A DNA stretch of 64,000 nt from assembly GCA_039881145.1 (NCBI GenBank), contig JAYKKI010000066.1:11547001-11611000 (forward strand). Reading direction: 5' to 3'. The notes under the pieces are model-generated. The model was given only the letters and a program-made list of their open reading frames with translations. It was not told where the DNA came from and searched no databases. Origin of the DNA: Druceiella hillmani (taxonomy: Eukaryota > Arthropoda > Insecta > Lepidoptera > Hepialidae). Below, piece by piece: positions 11,815 to 25,096 of the stretch (position 1 is the stretch's first letter; the number at the start of each line of letters is the position of its first letter). The translations under genes and the position numbers were made by a program.

Positions 11815-12115
11815 TTATAATTGTCACACTCCATTACACTAACGACGCTAACATTAATTTAGTTCAATTAGTGTCTAGAGCACGCGGTATCCGCAACGTG
11901 CGCGTGCGATTTTCCCCTCCGCTCAAGCCTGCCTGCCTCGTTCCTCTGAATATCCTATCAATATAACTTCACACTACACGCTGATTAGCCCGAACGTAGT
12001 GAAGTCCGTAATTATCTACACGCGCGTTGAAATTCGTGATTATTTGCATAACTGACTATGCTCAACGTTCCTCCGACGTAATTATTATTCGCACATTAAC
12101 AGTAACATTACAATT
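11815..12115 (-). repeat. GC-rich block, possible 5' LTR or leader of the Gypsy relic
   Basis: This patch is clearly richer in G+C than its surroundings (CACGCGGTATCCGCAACGTG and CGCTCAAGCCTGCCTGCC near 11880-11940). It lies just upstream, in minus-strand terms, of the gag remnants. No matching block was found at the other end of the relic, so the LTR interpretation rests on position only. Confidence 0.3.
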
Positions 12116-12529
12116 TTAATATTTTAATTCGAGAATACAAAACATATAACTTTTTATGACAACATCAAAAACAGTGGGCAGAGCTTGATTAATTAGGTGT
12201 TGCTAATAATATACATTGTTCTTTAAAGTTAAATATAGTTCAGTTAGTTATAATTAATTAAATAAATAATTCAGGAAGGAGGTAATCAATAAAAAATACA
12301 GCACCATTTTGAGTTAATTCCAGTAAATTAAATGAATAATTAATAAAGGAATTAATCAATTAGACATGCAACATAATAATATAATATAAATTTTGGAACA
12401 AAACAACTAAAAATATCTTATCGAATTAGGTTAAATTATCGTTAAATTAAATATCAAGGTTAAATTATCACTGAATTGTGAGTGAATCCTGTACCTGAAA
12501 AATATTTATTAAAAGAGTAATTGAATTAG
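12116..12529. other. AT-rich spacer
   Basis: Nothing beyond low-complexity AATTAA-type runs is seen. Confidence 0.5.
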
Positions 12530-12720
12530 TGTATAGAATGATATTAGAAGCCAGAAAACCTGTTTTTAGAATTTCTGTCTTTCTGTATGTATGATAATTT
12601 GTGCGCGTATCACACTAAATCCGCTCGACCAATTTTAATGAAACTTGGTATTTTATTAGTTTATATTCAGGATCAACATATCAGAGGAGAAAGAAATTTT
12701 TTTTTTCTAAATAAAACAAT
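12530..12720 (+). repeat. Dispersed-repeat-like block with CTGTCTTTCTGTATG and GACCAATTTTAATGAAACTTGG
   Basis: The block contains a TCTGTCTTTCTGTATGTATG stretch, then a CGCGTATCAC-ACTAAATCCG segment and a phrase about an 'accaattttaatgaaacttggtatt' kind of sequence. This combination is typical of abundant interspersed repeats in arthropod genomes. Only one copy is obvious in this window; a distant reverse-complement hint (GACAGACGGATGGACGGACA) lies at 27523-27542. I cannot name the family. Confidence 0.35.
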
Positions 12721-12769
12721 AAAGAACCTTTGGGCAGAGCCAGTTTACTTTTAAATGATGAGGACCCAA

Positions 12770-13640
12770 AGAAATCCACCGTGATACGGGTTAATTTAGT
12801 TACTGGAGCAAAAAATCCTTCATTGTCCCGACATTTTGAAATAAAGTTGAAACGATGTGTATGTGATCGATTGTTATTATGGAAATTGTTAAATTTAAAG
12901 CATTGAAAAAGATAAAGTATTTAGGCCCTGTTCGTAACTAATTTGATTTAACCCTGGTCCGTAAGGTCGATGGCGCAAAAATATCCTTTGAAACTTTTCG
13001 ATGCAGTCAGAACATTTATTTAAAATTGGATTACTGCTATTTTTGGATTACTGCTATTATTGGATTACTGCCTAAAATTGGATGACACCCCTATACGAAT
13101 TAGCAAGTGAGTAATGCAGAGAAAGGAACCTTTGAAAATTTTTAAAATCCTTGCTTGCTCTCAATACAAAACTCAACGTCTTCCCAACTTTGCTAGTAAC
13201 TTGGACTAGGGATGTTTTAAAATTTTAACTTATTATCTACAACTATCCCCAGATCCTTAACGATATTATGTTGCACAATATAACATTAGCATTTTATATT
13301 GTCGAAGGCATAATAACTATTAAAAGTTTGGTAACGATTGGAAAATTGTGCGTAGAAACATGTCTTAGTATTTAGAAGTTTTGTTCCGGTAACACCGTGC
13401 TAATAGGATATCAAGTTCTTTTTGAAGTCATTTATTATCTATATTGTTTCCAATAATTTTGTGAATTAGAATTATCTGATGCTTAGCGTATAATAAGCAT
13501 CAATGCATAATCGGAGACAATTAAAATGTACAAAATTATTTGTAACAATATAAGTGTTAAACCATTTATAAAATTGCAATTGAATTATAGTGGTTCAACG
13601 TAGGAGCCCTATAGTACCCCAGATTCTAATTTACGTTTGT
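12770..13640 (-). mobile_element. Decayed LINE (Jockey/CR1-type) reverse transcriptase
   Basis: Read on the minus strand, RT landmarks appear in order. First is a GVPQGS-like block, seen as GVL-stop-GSYVEPL then F-N-C-N-FINGL (about 13570-13630). A degenerate YADD position follows (VSDYALM). Next are NTKTCFYAQFSNRYQTF, then IVKDLGIVVDNKLKF (about 13225-13270), then VTSKVGKTLSFVLRASKDF with LHYSLANSY, and finally IEKFQRIFLRHRPYG (about 12960-13000). These are the usual distal RT and thumb motifs of Jockey/CR1-type non-LTR elements. Stops and frameshifts occur every few dozen residues. A local triplication of GGATTACTGC sits inside it at about 13026-13075. The endonuclease and ORF1 are not visible. 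Confidence 0.8.
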
Positions 13641-14365
13641 TAGATACGATTGAATTCGTTTTAGAAAATATGAAAGAATTTATCTCAGCAAGTTACCGTG
13701 TACACCGTAATATTTTCATTTGTATATTAGAATAGTGCAGATAGCGTTGACTTGCATGCGTTATATAAAACATTTGCAACAACCTTTATATATTCAACAA
13801 GAATTATTGAAACAGACATTTTGGTAAGAAACCATGCTTCTGGAGGAGAAATACATGACAGTAAATAATTTTATGAATAAGCAACTCGAAAACTTTACGA
13901 AAAATAAATATAGGACGATAATTAATTATGCTGTTCAATTCAACTCTTTTGTGAATAGGCATTACGTTGGCAAGTTTCCAGCATTTTGGAAAGTAGCCTG
14001 TCCGTCGTTATCGATTAAACATATTACGCGGTGTTGTAAGTATGTAAGCTATCTTTAAAAAAGACAACTGGTCTTTGGTCAGGACCTACTCCTTTGCGGG
14101 CATTCAAATTAAGAAGCGTTTAGTAGTCTTTTTACTTTACCTTACTGAAAAATTTTCGACAACAAAACATTTATCAACCTCAACTTCTTCGTTTTTGTTA
14201 TTAGAAAACAAAAAAAAGAGCATAATTTGTGATGGAAAAACACGCTGAAGCTGTTCGCTCCTCTCGAATTTTCACGTTGAGTTTTTCCATATGATCATAC
14301 AATACCTCACACATTGTTTATATTGAGATCTCAATATCAACCAATATATTTAATAATATACGTGG
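13641..14365. other. Spacer
   Basis: No gene is supported. A 74-codon open frame at 13834-14058 has no recognisable motif or biased composition. Confidence 0.5.
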
Positions 14366-14366
<1 letters not shown>

Positions 14367-14409
<43 letters not shown>

Positions 14410-14412
14410 GTC

Positions 14413-14481
<69 letters not shown>

Positions 14482-14488
14482 GTATATT
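14367..14488. repeat. (AT)n microsatellite
   Basis: A nearly pure TA dinucleotide tract of about 120 bp, with a short interruption containing ATGTCTATG. It creates meaningless YIYIY reading frames. Confidence 0.97.
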
Positions 14489-16690
14489 CTTCAGTTTTCA
14501 CGGCACCTCTTACCCTTACCTTGTAAATCAATTGTTTTAAATTTTTATCTACAAAAATAAAAATAACAATTTACATCTTACTTGAAAGCGTTCTAATTAT
14601 GTTTTGTATTGTTCTGCTTCAGTGATAATGCTACTTTAGAGTTAAACTTTTAATGCGTCTGTGGATCTAATGTTAGCATCAGTCAATAGACTTCCCCGCA
14701 AGCTGAATAGACTTTCTTGAAATGTGAATTTTTTTGTGTCATCAACTTCATCATTTAAAAACACACGTATTTAAAACGACAAAAACAAGTAATTTATATA
14801 TTGATTGAATTTTATTTAATGTCATTCTTAATGTCATATGTTTACATTTACAATGATTTTGTCTAAGTCAATGTTTTAATTTCAATTCTTTTGTTCTAAA
14901 TTTATTTGGCTATACCTTTTATTGACTGACTTTATGATAGATCATTAAGTAAAGTCATTAAAATTAATTGAAATGTATCTTATTTAGAATAATATTGTAT
15001 AATAATCCACCACGCTATTCCACTTTTTTTGGTTTGTAACAACAAAATATTTATGTAACGATGTCTTCCCGAATTATATCGTTAAAATTGTGATATTACT
15101 GTTTGTACGCTAATAATAAAGAAGTAAATAAAAAAATAAACAAAGAAAGTAATGTACTAGCGCAGATTATTTTAAGTGTTACATAGTACTCTCAAGTGTT
15201 GCTGATGTTAACGGCTAATAGATTGACATATTTTTTTAAAAATAAACCGTCATTTTCCTTGTATTTAAGCGTAAAAGTTGTATTATATCTGTTTCATGAG
15301 TTAATGTTAGTTTTCTTCATTCTTCCTTCCCCATTTCCTATCTCAATTTAGCTCCTCCCCTGAGTATCGAACACATTCGTCGTTTACTGCTCCTTTGACT
15401 TTGAAATATCCTGTATATAATGAAAACAAACAATACAAAAAGTATTATATTTTTTTAACAAACAATACAAAATGTATTTTTTATCGAAGATCGTTTATTT
15501 AAATGTACGCACGTTCTTCAGATGGACTTTTACATTTACTGATCTGACAGGATACGACCCTTCAAAAACAACAAAGAATTAAAAATATGGTTCAAGAAAT
15601 TTTTAAATCAACCTACACCCTCTTATTTATCCTACTTTTGAAAACAATTTTCAAAGCATCACAGAGAGTAACAGATAAAACACAACTGAAGTAAACCACA
15701 TAAATTTATCGTTTTTTTTTCGCTGTTTTCGGTGCATAGTCTTGTCATCCGTATGATCCGACGTAGCAATCATCGTCATATTCCTGGGCAGCACACTTAT
15801 TTTATAAATACGTTTATTTTTATTTTAAATTATATTAATATAAATTTCGATTTAAGAACTTCCTTGACATAGGTGGAATTGACGAGAAACTAAGAAAACG
15901 ATTATATGCACAAGCCAAGAGAAAATAATGAACAGAGACTTTTTCCACAAATAGGAACACTCAAGGAAATAGAGTAACAATATTCAACTGACTAGTATTA
16001 CGCAAAATGATTTTCAATTATATTCCAGAAGATGATTTTTACGATTACTTAAATCACGAGAATCGCAGTTTTGCGAGAGTCTAATTTTAAAATATAACGT
16101 CAAATTTATTGCCAGCTATCAAGGATTGGAACTACAAAATCCCGAGACGAACATAAACGATTAACGATATCTCTGGATTCATCGCAACTTATGTTGAAAA
16201 AGGGTAACGACTTTGTTTATAATTTTATGTCTGCAGCAGTATCGTAGATTCGACGTTTGACTGTGCTATTTGAAGAAAAAATCGACTTCACTTTTTGCTT
16301 TAATTTTTTACTTGATATTTTTTGCTTGCCAGTATAGATTTTTAAAACGATGTATGAGGTTTTTTTACTTCGCTATAAAAAAGCTACTTCGTAGGAAGCT
16401 TTGAGATTTTGTGACGAATTATTTAATAACTTTCCGAATTATCCAATTTCATGCATTTTAGTGTTTTTCATTTGGAAGGAAAGAAATCTTTCGGCTTCGT
16501 TAACATTGTTGGATGTTCCTGGTTCGTAAGTTTTTCGAGGCGAGTTGTGTCATTACTTAAAACTTCCAGGCATACCATGTGCTATAGTAGCTTTCAGTAA
16601 AATATTATCTTTCTCTTTTTTGCTGCCAAAATAAACTAAACAAAACACGTAGGTTGCGCTCACTTTAAGAGCGCAGCCATAAGATTCATT
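14489..16690. other. AT-rich spacer
   Basis: Nothing recognisable was found. The frames are short and no transposon motifs were found on either strand. Confidence 0.5.
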
Positions 16691-17050
16691 GTAATTGTGG
16701 TGCGGCACCTGAGTGGTGCCGTTGCGTCGACCTACGTATAAATCACAGTAAAGCCACATGGTGCATTGCAAAGGTAGCGCAGTGGACCTGAACTTTGTAC
16801 CAGAGGAACGAAGCGGGGAGGTATATTAAGCGACAATTCATGCCACCGCAGTGTTGTTTGTTATGCTCCATTATCATTGACAGACTAAACCCTAAAAGCC
16901 GAGTTAAACTGCGGCGACCTAGTAAGAAGCGTTAAGTTACAACGAGGTGTCCCACTGCTGCAAGGTATCGTTTGGCCTGGATCTAGTTGTTGAGCTACTT
17001 TGGGGTTCTGTAATTTTGTCGTTTTATGCGTTTACCAATTGATACGATTG
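16691..17050. other. GC-richer block with a short hairpin, unidentified
   Basis: Base composition is visibly more balanced than in the neighbours. A hairpin CGGCACC-TGAGT-GGTGCCG lies at about 16702-16720. A pol III A-box-like TAGCGCAGTGG is at 16774-16784, but no B-box follows at a proper distance. A 72-codon minus-strand frame (16553-16771) overlaps it without known motifs. It may be an old repeat. Confidence 0.3.
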
Positions 17051-17775
17051 GAAGCAAATCAAGGAAATATTCTGTGAATTAATGTGACAGGTAAATAATA
17101 AAGTCTAAGAGAACTTCTTCTTCACTGATTTACAATTCATTTACTCACAACCTGACGAAGAAAAAAGTATCATATAAAAAATATAATATTAAAATGGGGG
17201 GAGGGACAAAAAACTGTTTCTTTCAATGTGAAATCTTTTCCAGCAGACCTGCAAAAGGATCCATGTATGTAGCTTATATATGTGTTGCAATAGTATTACC
17301 TTCGTCATCAGATAATTCATAAGATATTTTTTACAGAAAATATTCACATATTTTTATTAAAATATAATATTTTCTTAACTATTCTGATTAAACATATAAT
17401 ACTTTTAATAATGACATGATTTTATTACTGTATTTTTGAGCGAAGACTTATTACATAGTTTCGTATTTTTGACAATCTGTCAAGTAATGAGTAATTGTTT
17501 GAAAATGAAAACAAATGATAAAATTTACGTCACTTGTAAAATTGCAAAGACAGCCAAATCAGTTGAATTCTACTTAACGCATAGTGAATTTATTTAAACG
17601 TCCACATTAGTAATTTTTGAAGCAGCTGAACAGTTAAAGTTCGCGACCTGTAACAAAATATATTATTTATAAAATAAGGCAATTAAAATACGAACCTACA
17701 TTTTAGTGACAATAAAAACTGTTGTGTACTTATTAAAAACTGAACTTTGAATTTTTCTTACATTTGTGAAAATAA
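17051..17775. other. Spacer
   Basis: Nothing recognisable was found. Confidence 0.45.
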
Positions 17776-18090
17776 TAAACGAACAGTCGTATAGTATGCA
17801 TGCGTGCGATTGTTTTGTGCCATGGCCTGACTGCTCTGATGGCCAGAAATTCGGCCAGGCGCGGTGGACGGAGCGAGAGCGTGGGGGAAGCACTACATGT
17901 TGAGACTAGTCAATATTTGAACAACGACCAAATAAATTAATGAATGGATTTAAGAACACATTGGATTTAAGAGATGGATTAAGATGGATTTAAGAGTACA
18001 TGTAAGAGAAGGTAAATTTGGCGAACACATTGGGTCCCCTTTATGAACTCTTTACACCCACTAGGGAGGCCGCCCCACTGTTTGGTAAGT
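17776..18090 (+). promoter_or_regulatory. GC-rich island with a good splice donor; possible promoter or 5' exon
   Basis: GC-rich sequence at about 17800-17890 (containing GGCCAGGCGCGGTGGACGG) is followed by a small A-rich repeat region (TGGATTTAAGA three times, 17945-17998). A second GC-rich segment (18030-18084) ends with an ideal splice donor, G|GTAAGT, at 18085. This layout could be a promoter and non-coding first exon of a gene lying to the right, but no downstream exon was identified. An LTR-like repeat would look similar. Confidence 0.2.
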
Positions 18091-21000
18091 CTTGATTTAC
18101 TGCGCAAATCTTGTAGTTTAGTCTCTATTAATATTTATATGACGTCTCTTTCATATATATTTTAATGTGAAGTTCAATTACGTGTTTTTGTAATACTTTT
18201 TACTTTTGAAGTCCGATTGTTACCGTGTCTGATCGACCAACGTGTTTTATTTTCAAAACAAACTCCTATTTGAATTGAACAAGAAAACTTGATTACAACT
18301 TTTTTCCCGAAATGTTCAAAAACAATTAAGCTTTAATTTTCCGAATTCGAATTTTTAATACATTGACCAATAGCCTTATTGCCTCTCCTCAGTATGTATT
18401 TTAAACTAATCTTTCGCTCACAAATATTCATTCCAATTTCTGTTTCTTTGAAGAACATCTACACAGGCTCGTCTCGTCTACGCATGCTCTTCATTTAACT
18501 TACAAATTGAACTAAGGCACTAAAATCAATGACCCTATTTTTATATAAAAAATTAGTCATTACCTATGCTCTATTTTTTTTGTTAAATCGTAGCCATCAA
18601 TGTAAATAATGAAATACTAAAAACATTAAATATGAAATTCGGTGATGAATATCATTAAAGACTTTCATATATATACGAAATTATTTATTCACATATTCTA
18701 ATACAGTGAATAAATATTGGCTTAATATTATATCATTTGTGTATTGAACATTTTTGAAATGGAATTTCTAAGAGAAAAATCTATGTTAAAATTTAAGCAT
18801 TATTTTGTAAGTCTAATTAGAGAAAAATATAACATAAGAAGAGGGAAACAAGCCGGCTTGAAGAGGGAAACAGGCCGATTTTATTAGAAATTGCAGAATA
18901 ACGTCTTTTAATGTACGTCATGAAAAATAAATTGTTTATTTTTGTGTCATATTAAGCTGTCTTCAACCTCAACACAATTAAAAGGAATTATGGACGCTGA
19001 TTCAAATTGAACATACGTGTCTCATTGCTTTTCTATTCGTAATAATTAATTTAGGTTCTGATATCGACATTCAAATTTAAACATGTTTTGATCGTTAATA
19101 GTTCATTTATATAATATAATTATGCACTACCACGTACCATTATTTTATATACCCATAAGAAAATAAAGATAATTTATCTTTTAAGAAGCAAATTAAGCTA
19201 ATTAAAGAAAAAATATGTCTGTAAAAAATTGCTTGTGGCATTTGCTTTCGGCCATCAAATTAGGCCTTCATACCCAAATATATACCTTCCTTTTGCATGT
19301 TTCTTAAGGAAACACGATAAATTTTGTATACACAAATTTACCAATTGAACATATTATAAAATATGAAAACTTTTCACTTGAGTATTTACGGTTATATATT
19401 TACATAAATGGTACATTTTACACTGACTTTAACGCCTTTCTCTTGAGTTTATTGATCCTAAATATTAAAAAAATAAGAACAGCTTCCGAATCTCAGTAAA
19501 ATAACCTACTGGGATGAAAATTCTATTGAAGAAGATGAACATGTTTTTTTTGTAACACATAGTCGGTGATTTGAATGATTGGTTTCTATTATTTTCAGCC
19601 AAAACGGGCAAAGATTTTGACTTTGATGGTAGTTGTTTAACCATATTTTTTTACAATTATTTGAAATTATTATTTTCTTGATAAGTCCCCGCGAAAAGCA
19701 TTTCATCCATGAACCATCAACGTTGTTATGGTAGAACATGATTCCGTTGCTATTCGCCAAGTTTAACGGTTTTTCTTTGATTGATTTCCTCTTACATTTT
19801 GTTAGCACTAAATATATGATATTTAGTTTCCTTTAATGTAAACGCAAAATATGCAAAGCCCACCAAATTGACAGCATTTCCATTTTTTTTATTCTTATTT
19901 CAATGTGGTTTATGCAGATTGATCGAGGTTAAGCCAAGATCATTTTCATTTGACTTTGTTGCGTATGATAGATTTTTCATTACCAATGATGATTAATTTC
20001 CAAAAAGGGCTGATATAATTATGTTTTCAATGCAAATATTGACGTTAATTGAATTCCTTTCAATTCATGCATAATATAAATATCGAATTTGTTAATAAGC
20101 ATAAGATGTTTTATGTGACTCTAAATTATTGGGTATGATTCATATTCCTGTTTTATCTTGTTTCACGGTGTTCTGTAAACAATGACATCTTTTTTAGATT
20201 TAAATAAATTAAAAAAAAAAAATGAGAAAAATGTCTGCGTTCACATTTTGTGTTAACACTGACCATAAAATACCAGATGTAAAAAAATTATGGGTCATTT
20301 ACTTCTGAAGTAAGTAAAATTCGGAAAGATTTATACTACAATAAAGTATGTGTATAAAAGAAATACAGGTTTTAAGTGAATATTCATACCCAAATATAAT
20401 CGATCCGAGAAGTACTTCTTTGTGCTGAAACAATGCTTAGTAATATAAAATAACACGATCCCAGTGTTTCTACTTAATGTTTTTGAAAACAAAACAGCCA
20501 GCAGATATGTATTTTTATGATTAAAAGATCTACGCAAAAACTAACAAAAGTATAACTAATAGCATTTGCATCAGACTATAAAGGGACAGGACTGTTTTCA
20601 GAATTATAACGAACCCATTTGTTTAAAGTAATATTTTCAATTGCTGTTCTAAAATTAATTCTTTTTTACATGACCGAATGATGATTACCATTTGCTAGTT
20701 GTTCATTCGATACTTCATATAAAAATATAAAAGTAAATATGACTAAATCATAATTACGGTTGTTTCACAAAAAAGGAATTTTTAATTGAAATTTGATCCA
20801 GATTTATCTACCAGTTATTTATTTAAAAAAAATTACTTAAAAATTTTATTAATAATTTAAAAATGGGAATAATATAAGAGGTTTTTTTGCTTTCAACGAA
20901 AGCAATATTTTCATATTAATTATTTTGTTCGGTCTTTTAATTTAGTGAGAATTCAAATTTATTGATATTTAACTCATCAAAATTTGTAACTTTCCTTTCC

Positions 21001-21427
21001 TACTAAGTAAACTGCAAAATTCTTTACAATTGACGTTGTGTTATTTATTTTTAAAGGAATACTTCTCATTTGTCTCTAATTGTTGCATTAATTAATGTAT
21101 ATTTTATAATGAATTAGCTAAAATAACAATCATTATATTAAAATTTCAATTCTCAATTTTGAAACGATATACAGGAATATTGATTTACCTTTATTCGTTT
21201 ATCAGTTGGAATGCGTATATATTATATATTACAATTTTTTTAGTGAAAATGCTAAATTATATTCACCATAGCTTCTTGTCAATGCAATGTCCCTTCCTAT
21301 TCTATCTTCTGTATTCTTCCTTCCCCAGGTGAATAAAAATATATAATTCGTAGAATGTCCACCGATAGTTTTTTACAATCGTATGTATTATTAACTACAC
21401 TATATTTGATATTTAGTTGGTAGGGAT
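18091..21427. other. AT-rich spacer
   Basis: No gene is seen. There is a local duplication of GAAGAGGGAAACA at about 18839-18877, where a 22-24-bp unit ending in CCGG or GCCG occurs twice. A 100-codon minus-strand frame at 19506-19808 lacks any recognisable domain. Confidence 0.5.
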
Positions 21428-21554
21428 ATATTGTTTGCATAGCAATAAATACGTTTATTGTATATGTTATGGCGTTGCGTACTATACGGAGTATATATAA
21501 TATGCAACGCCATAACATATACAATAAACATACTTATTGCAATACAAACAATAT
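21428..21554. repeat. Foldback repeat with 51-bp arms
   Basis: Bases 21428-21478 and 21504-21554 are reverse complements with four differences by my count, separated by 25 bases. The arms end in ATATTGTTTG outside and ATGGCGTTGC inside. No clear target duplication is visible. It is a hairpin MITE or a locally produced inverted duplication. Confidence 0.85.
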
Positions 21555-24071
21555 GTGCGGTCGCGACACACTGAAGACAATACGCCTAAGAATATTTGGG
21601 TGATCGTGTGCCATGAGTACTTAAAAAATAAAAAGAAAACAATATCGAGCAGCTAAAAGTATTCGATAGGTATATTTAGTATATAAATTTTTCAAGCGGC
21701 ATGTGCAAGTTATCGGATATTGTATGAAGGATGAATACAAGTAGCTATACGTGGCTATTAAGTAACTTTATCTAGATTATTTCATATATTTAGAAAAGAG
21801 TGCAAGCAATACTTACCATAACATAGAAGGTTGTATTCATTGTGTAATACTATTTTTATCTTGTTTTATTTTGTATTTACCCCAGTGGTCAGTTACGTAA
21901 CCATGTTGCCAAGTAGATTCGCTAATACCTGTATCTTCTGAAAACATGTATCCATCATTTTCTAAAGATACTTGGCAACATAACTGATTTATTTTGTAAA
22001 GAAAACAATGTTATCAATGTTCACAATTTCCTAGTTTATAATTAACATTGTTTTTTGGACTTATTTTTCTACGGAATTAAATTGTTAACAAAATAATTTA
22101 TTCCATGTACTGAATACACGAAGATAAAATTATGAATTAAGTCTATTAAGATATAGCAAGTGAAATGAGGACTAAGGAAAGAGAATATTCCTAGAAAACT
22201 AGGAGACGAAAGCGAAATTGGATCTAGGTCATAATAAAAGCCTTTTTGGATATTGGTCATAATGAAAGCCTTTTTCGCTTTTTGTTAATGTTACTGCACT
22301 TATTTTCATTGTTCTAATTCAAAAAGTTTCGTAAAAATTACATTATTTACCTGTTATGAAAAATAACCCAACTTTAACAAAAAACGCAAAATTCTTTATT
22401 TTCCTAAAATATTATTGATATGAAACTTACACGGGACTTATTTTCTTCCTTCCCCTATAAAAAAAGAAATTTTAGTAAAAAAATGCACAAAAAGATTAAT
22501 TTAAATCAAGTTTTGAATTTCAATACAGAAAATTTGAATAAAGAAATCATCTAAATTTGGTTAGCAAACTTTTTCAAACATATAGACTAAAAATACTGAT
22601 GACATTAGCATTATTATACATAAAATCCTATTTAAATTTTTAATGTAGGTAAGGAAATACAAGTAAGTAAATTATTTAAATAGTTGAAATATCGTCTTCT
22701 CTTCTTAAATATATTTCTCGATGATGCTATTAAGAAATGACTATAAAATACTCTATAAATATTATAAAAATAATTTTATGCGATTGTTAGAGATTGTTTA
22801 AACAAATTTTGGAGAGCAGCCTTTCCATTCTTTTAATAAAGCACTTCTTTCATTGCAAAATTTATCACAAATTTGAAGTACATTGACTTTTTCAAACATT
22901 ACATCAATTTTTCCTGACCCTTTTCAATTAAAAAAAGTCGAATAAAAATTTTATTCCCTTCTAAGTCCAGAATGAATCGGATCAAAAACCAATTACACCG
23001 CCGTCACTAAATGTTGATATTGAACCTATTAGTGTTAATTGGTGTTTAATGGTGCGATAAATATAGCCATTCATCGGCGGTGTTTTGTGGGCCATTAAAG
23101 TTAGTGGCATAATTCTTTTCGATTCCTAGGCATTTAAAGCTTAAAATCAATTAAACTGTAGAATTAATCTATGTGTATATTGAAGGTGTTTATGAAAATT
23201 AAGTTAGGTGTAGAAACATAATAAAAGTAAAGAAACACAATTAAAATACAAATACGTGATTTTATTGTGAATAATGAATGTGATTTAATTGTGAATAATG
23301 AATTTCTACAAAATATACGCCAAATGTATTCAATAGTAAAGAAACACAAAAATGTTGTTTTTTTAATTGTTATCTGTTCGTGTAATAGTGTGTTTGTTTG
23401 GAAGTGCATCGTATAAAAATTTCTACCTCAATTTAGATATAGTTCTTTCAAATACATAATGGTTTACTTGAAATGTCATATATATATTATTTCATCGGGA
23501 TTATTCTAATCAGTCGGACATTCGAATTTAATATTTTCAAAAATTTATTTACGTTACTTTGATATATTACCAACCTAACTACTCGTAGTCATTACACAAA
23601 GTACTGTGTAGTACATATACAGATGTCATTACATGTACCTTAAATCGCGCAATGAAATTTTCCACCAAGACGTACATTGGTAAAATTAACGTGGAATAAA
23701 ATTTTGGTTATGTGGGAAGGCCAAGTGTTTAAGTAAGCAATTTGAATGCGAGAAGATGCGTGAAGATAGACGTTGTCGGTTGTCTACAGCACATACAGTT
23801 TTTAAGACTGTATGTATTCGATCGTAGCTTACTTTCTACCCTCAAAGTTTCTAAATTATATCAACTACAAAAACGCAAAAATATTGTTTTCGAAATTATT
23901 ATCAGTTTCGCTGTTGATCTGTTTATTTTCGATAAGAATAACTAAAAAGATTTTTATGATGTTTTCACTGGTGATTCTGTTGAGTTTTGGATAATGTAAA
24001 GATTTTGTTTCATTCCAATCTACAAACTAAAAAGAAGATATGGCAATCTAACAACTCAATACAAAGCTCAC
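21555..24071. other. AT-rich spacer with small inverted repeats
   Basis: No gene is supported. A 13-bp perfect inverted repeat (ATGTTGCCAAGTA at 21903-21915, its complement at 21969-21981) encloses about 53 bases. A 9-bp one (ACACCGCCG at 22995-23003, CGGCGGTGT at 23075-23083) lies further right. TGATTT-A/T-ATTGTGAATAATGAAT is tandemly doubled at about 23257-23303. Confidence 0.5.
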
Positions 24072-24160
24072 ATGTCTAAGTGTGTATATATTTAGAAAAT
24101 ATTATTAACTGTAATATTACAGTTAATAATATTTTCTAAATGTCCACACAGACAAAGTCG
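24072..24160. repeat. Perfect 50-bp palindrome with imperfect outer arms
   Basis: Bases 24091-24115 are exactly complementary to 24116-24140 with no spacer. Outside that, GTCTNNGTGTG on the left is mirrored by a CACACAGAC-like sequence on the right, extending an imperfect stem to about 24072-24160. The core is AT-rich (contains AATATTATTAACTGTAAT). Confidence 0.9.
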
Positions 24161-25096
24161 AGGGCATACCTTATAAAAACAGCTGGTCAAAAAGACCAAG
24201 AGAATTTCAAATATTTCCTTGTACTTCAGTTATAGAATGAATTAATCTTGAACAAAATACAGCTTCATTGAAGATACAAAGTATACTATTAAAAAAATTA
24301 ACTAACTGTAAATAAAAAATAATTTTACTTAGGTTGTTAACTTTGTGCTCTAAATATTCAATAAGTATCTTAAGATTGAAGAGCTGCCATCGATACTGTA
24401 AAATTTATTTCAAATTAATAATTTTTTCTTAATATTTTGCTGAACGAAATGAACTTTTATTTTATTGGACGTAATAAATATCAACAAATTATTTCACCTA
24501 AAAAATTTACACAGTTTTGAAAATATGTTTTCCTTAACAAGTTATTTTGAACCGTAAGTAAGAAAATATTGATCCAAGTGTACCAAAAAAAATGCGTTTT
24601 TAGTCTATTTTGGAAATATGTACAGAATAATTAATTACAGCTAGACTACTTATTCTTCTATGCAAGTTTGATTGTTAAATTCCAATTCAATTATATATTT
24701 CAGTTAACATATGTCAACTGAAATTGATATTATTGTGTGTTATTATTTATAGCTAATCATTATTAGGTACCCTGACTACGAATTCATTCTATTGGAAAAG
24801 TATTCTCTATAAATAATTAATACGGAAGCAAATCACCAAGTGATTTTCTTCTATGTTACTATGTTAATTATTAATGGATATTTACTGCTTTTTCTGTCTG
24901 AACATTCGTGATATTAAAATATTTTTGTTCTAATATCAACAATTTTGAAACATATTTCTTTAATATCACGTTATTAATGTGTACATTTTTATTGTAGTTT
25001 TCAAAATAAATATGAATAGAAATAAGGGTTGAGACACAAAAAAGTAAAACAAATCATTACTTTTTACCAATGTGGATGGCCATACCACAGAAAAGC
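24161..25096. other. AT-rich spacer
   Basis: Nothing recognisable was found. Confidence 0.45.

Noticed and set aside
14314..14560. YIYIY-rich frames over this and the other AT tracts
   Set aside because: Pure microsatellite translation; the same happens at 26.0, 34.7, 37.0, 46.5 and 50.9 kb.
16774..16784. tRNA gene suggested by an A-box-like TAGCGCAGTGG
   Set aside because: No B-box at the right distance and no cloverleaf could be drawn.
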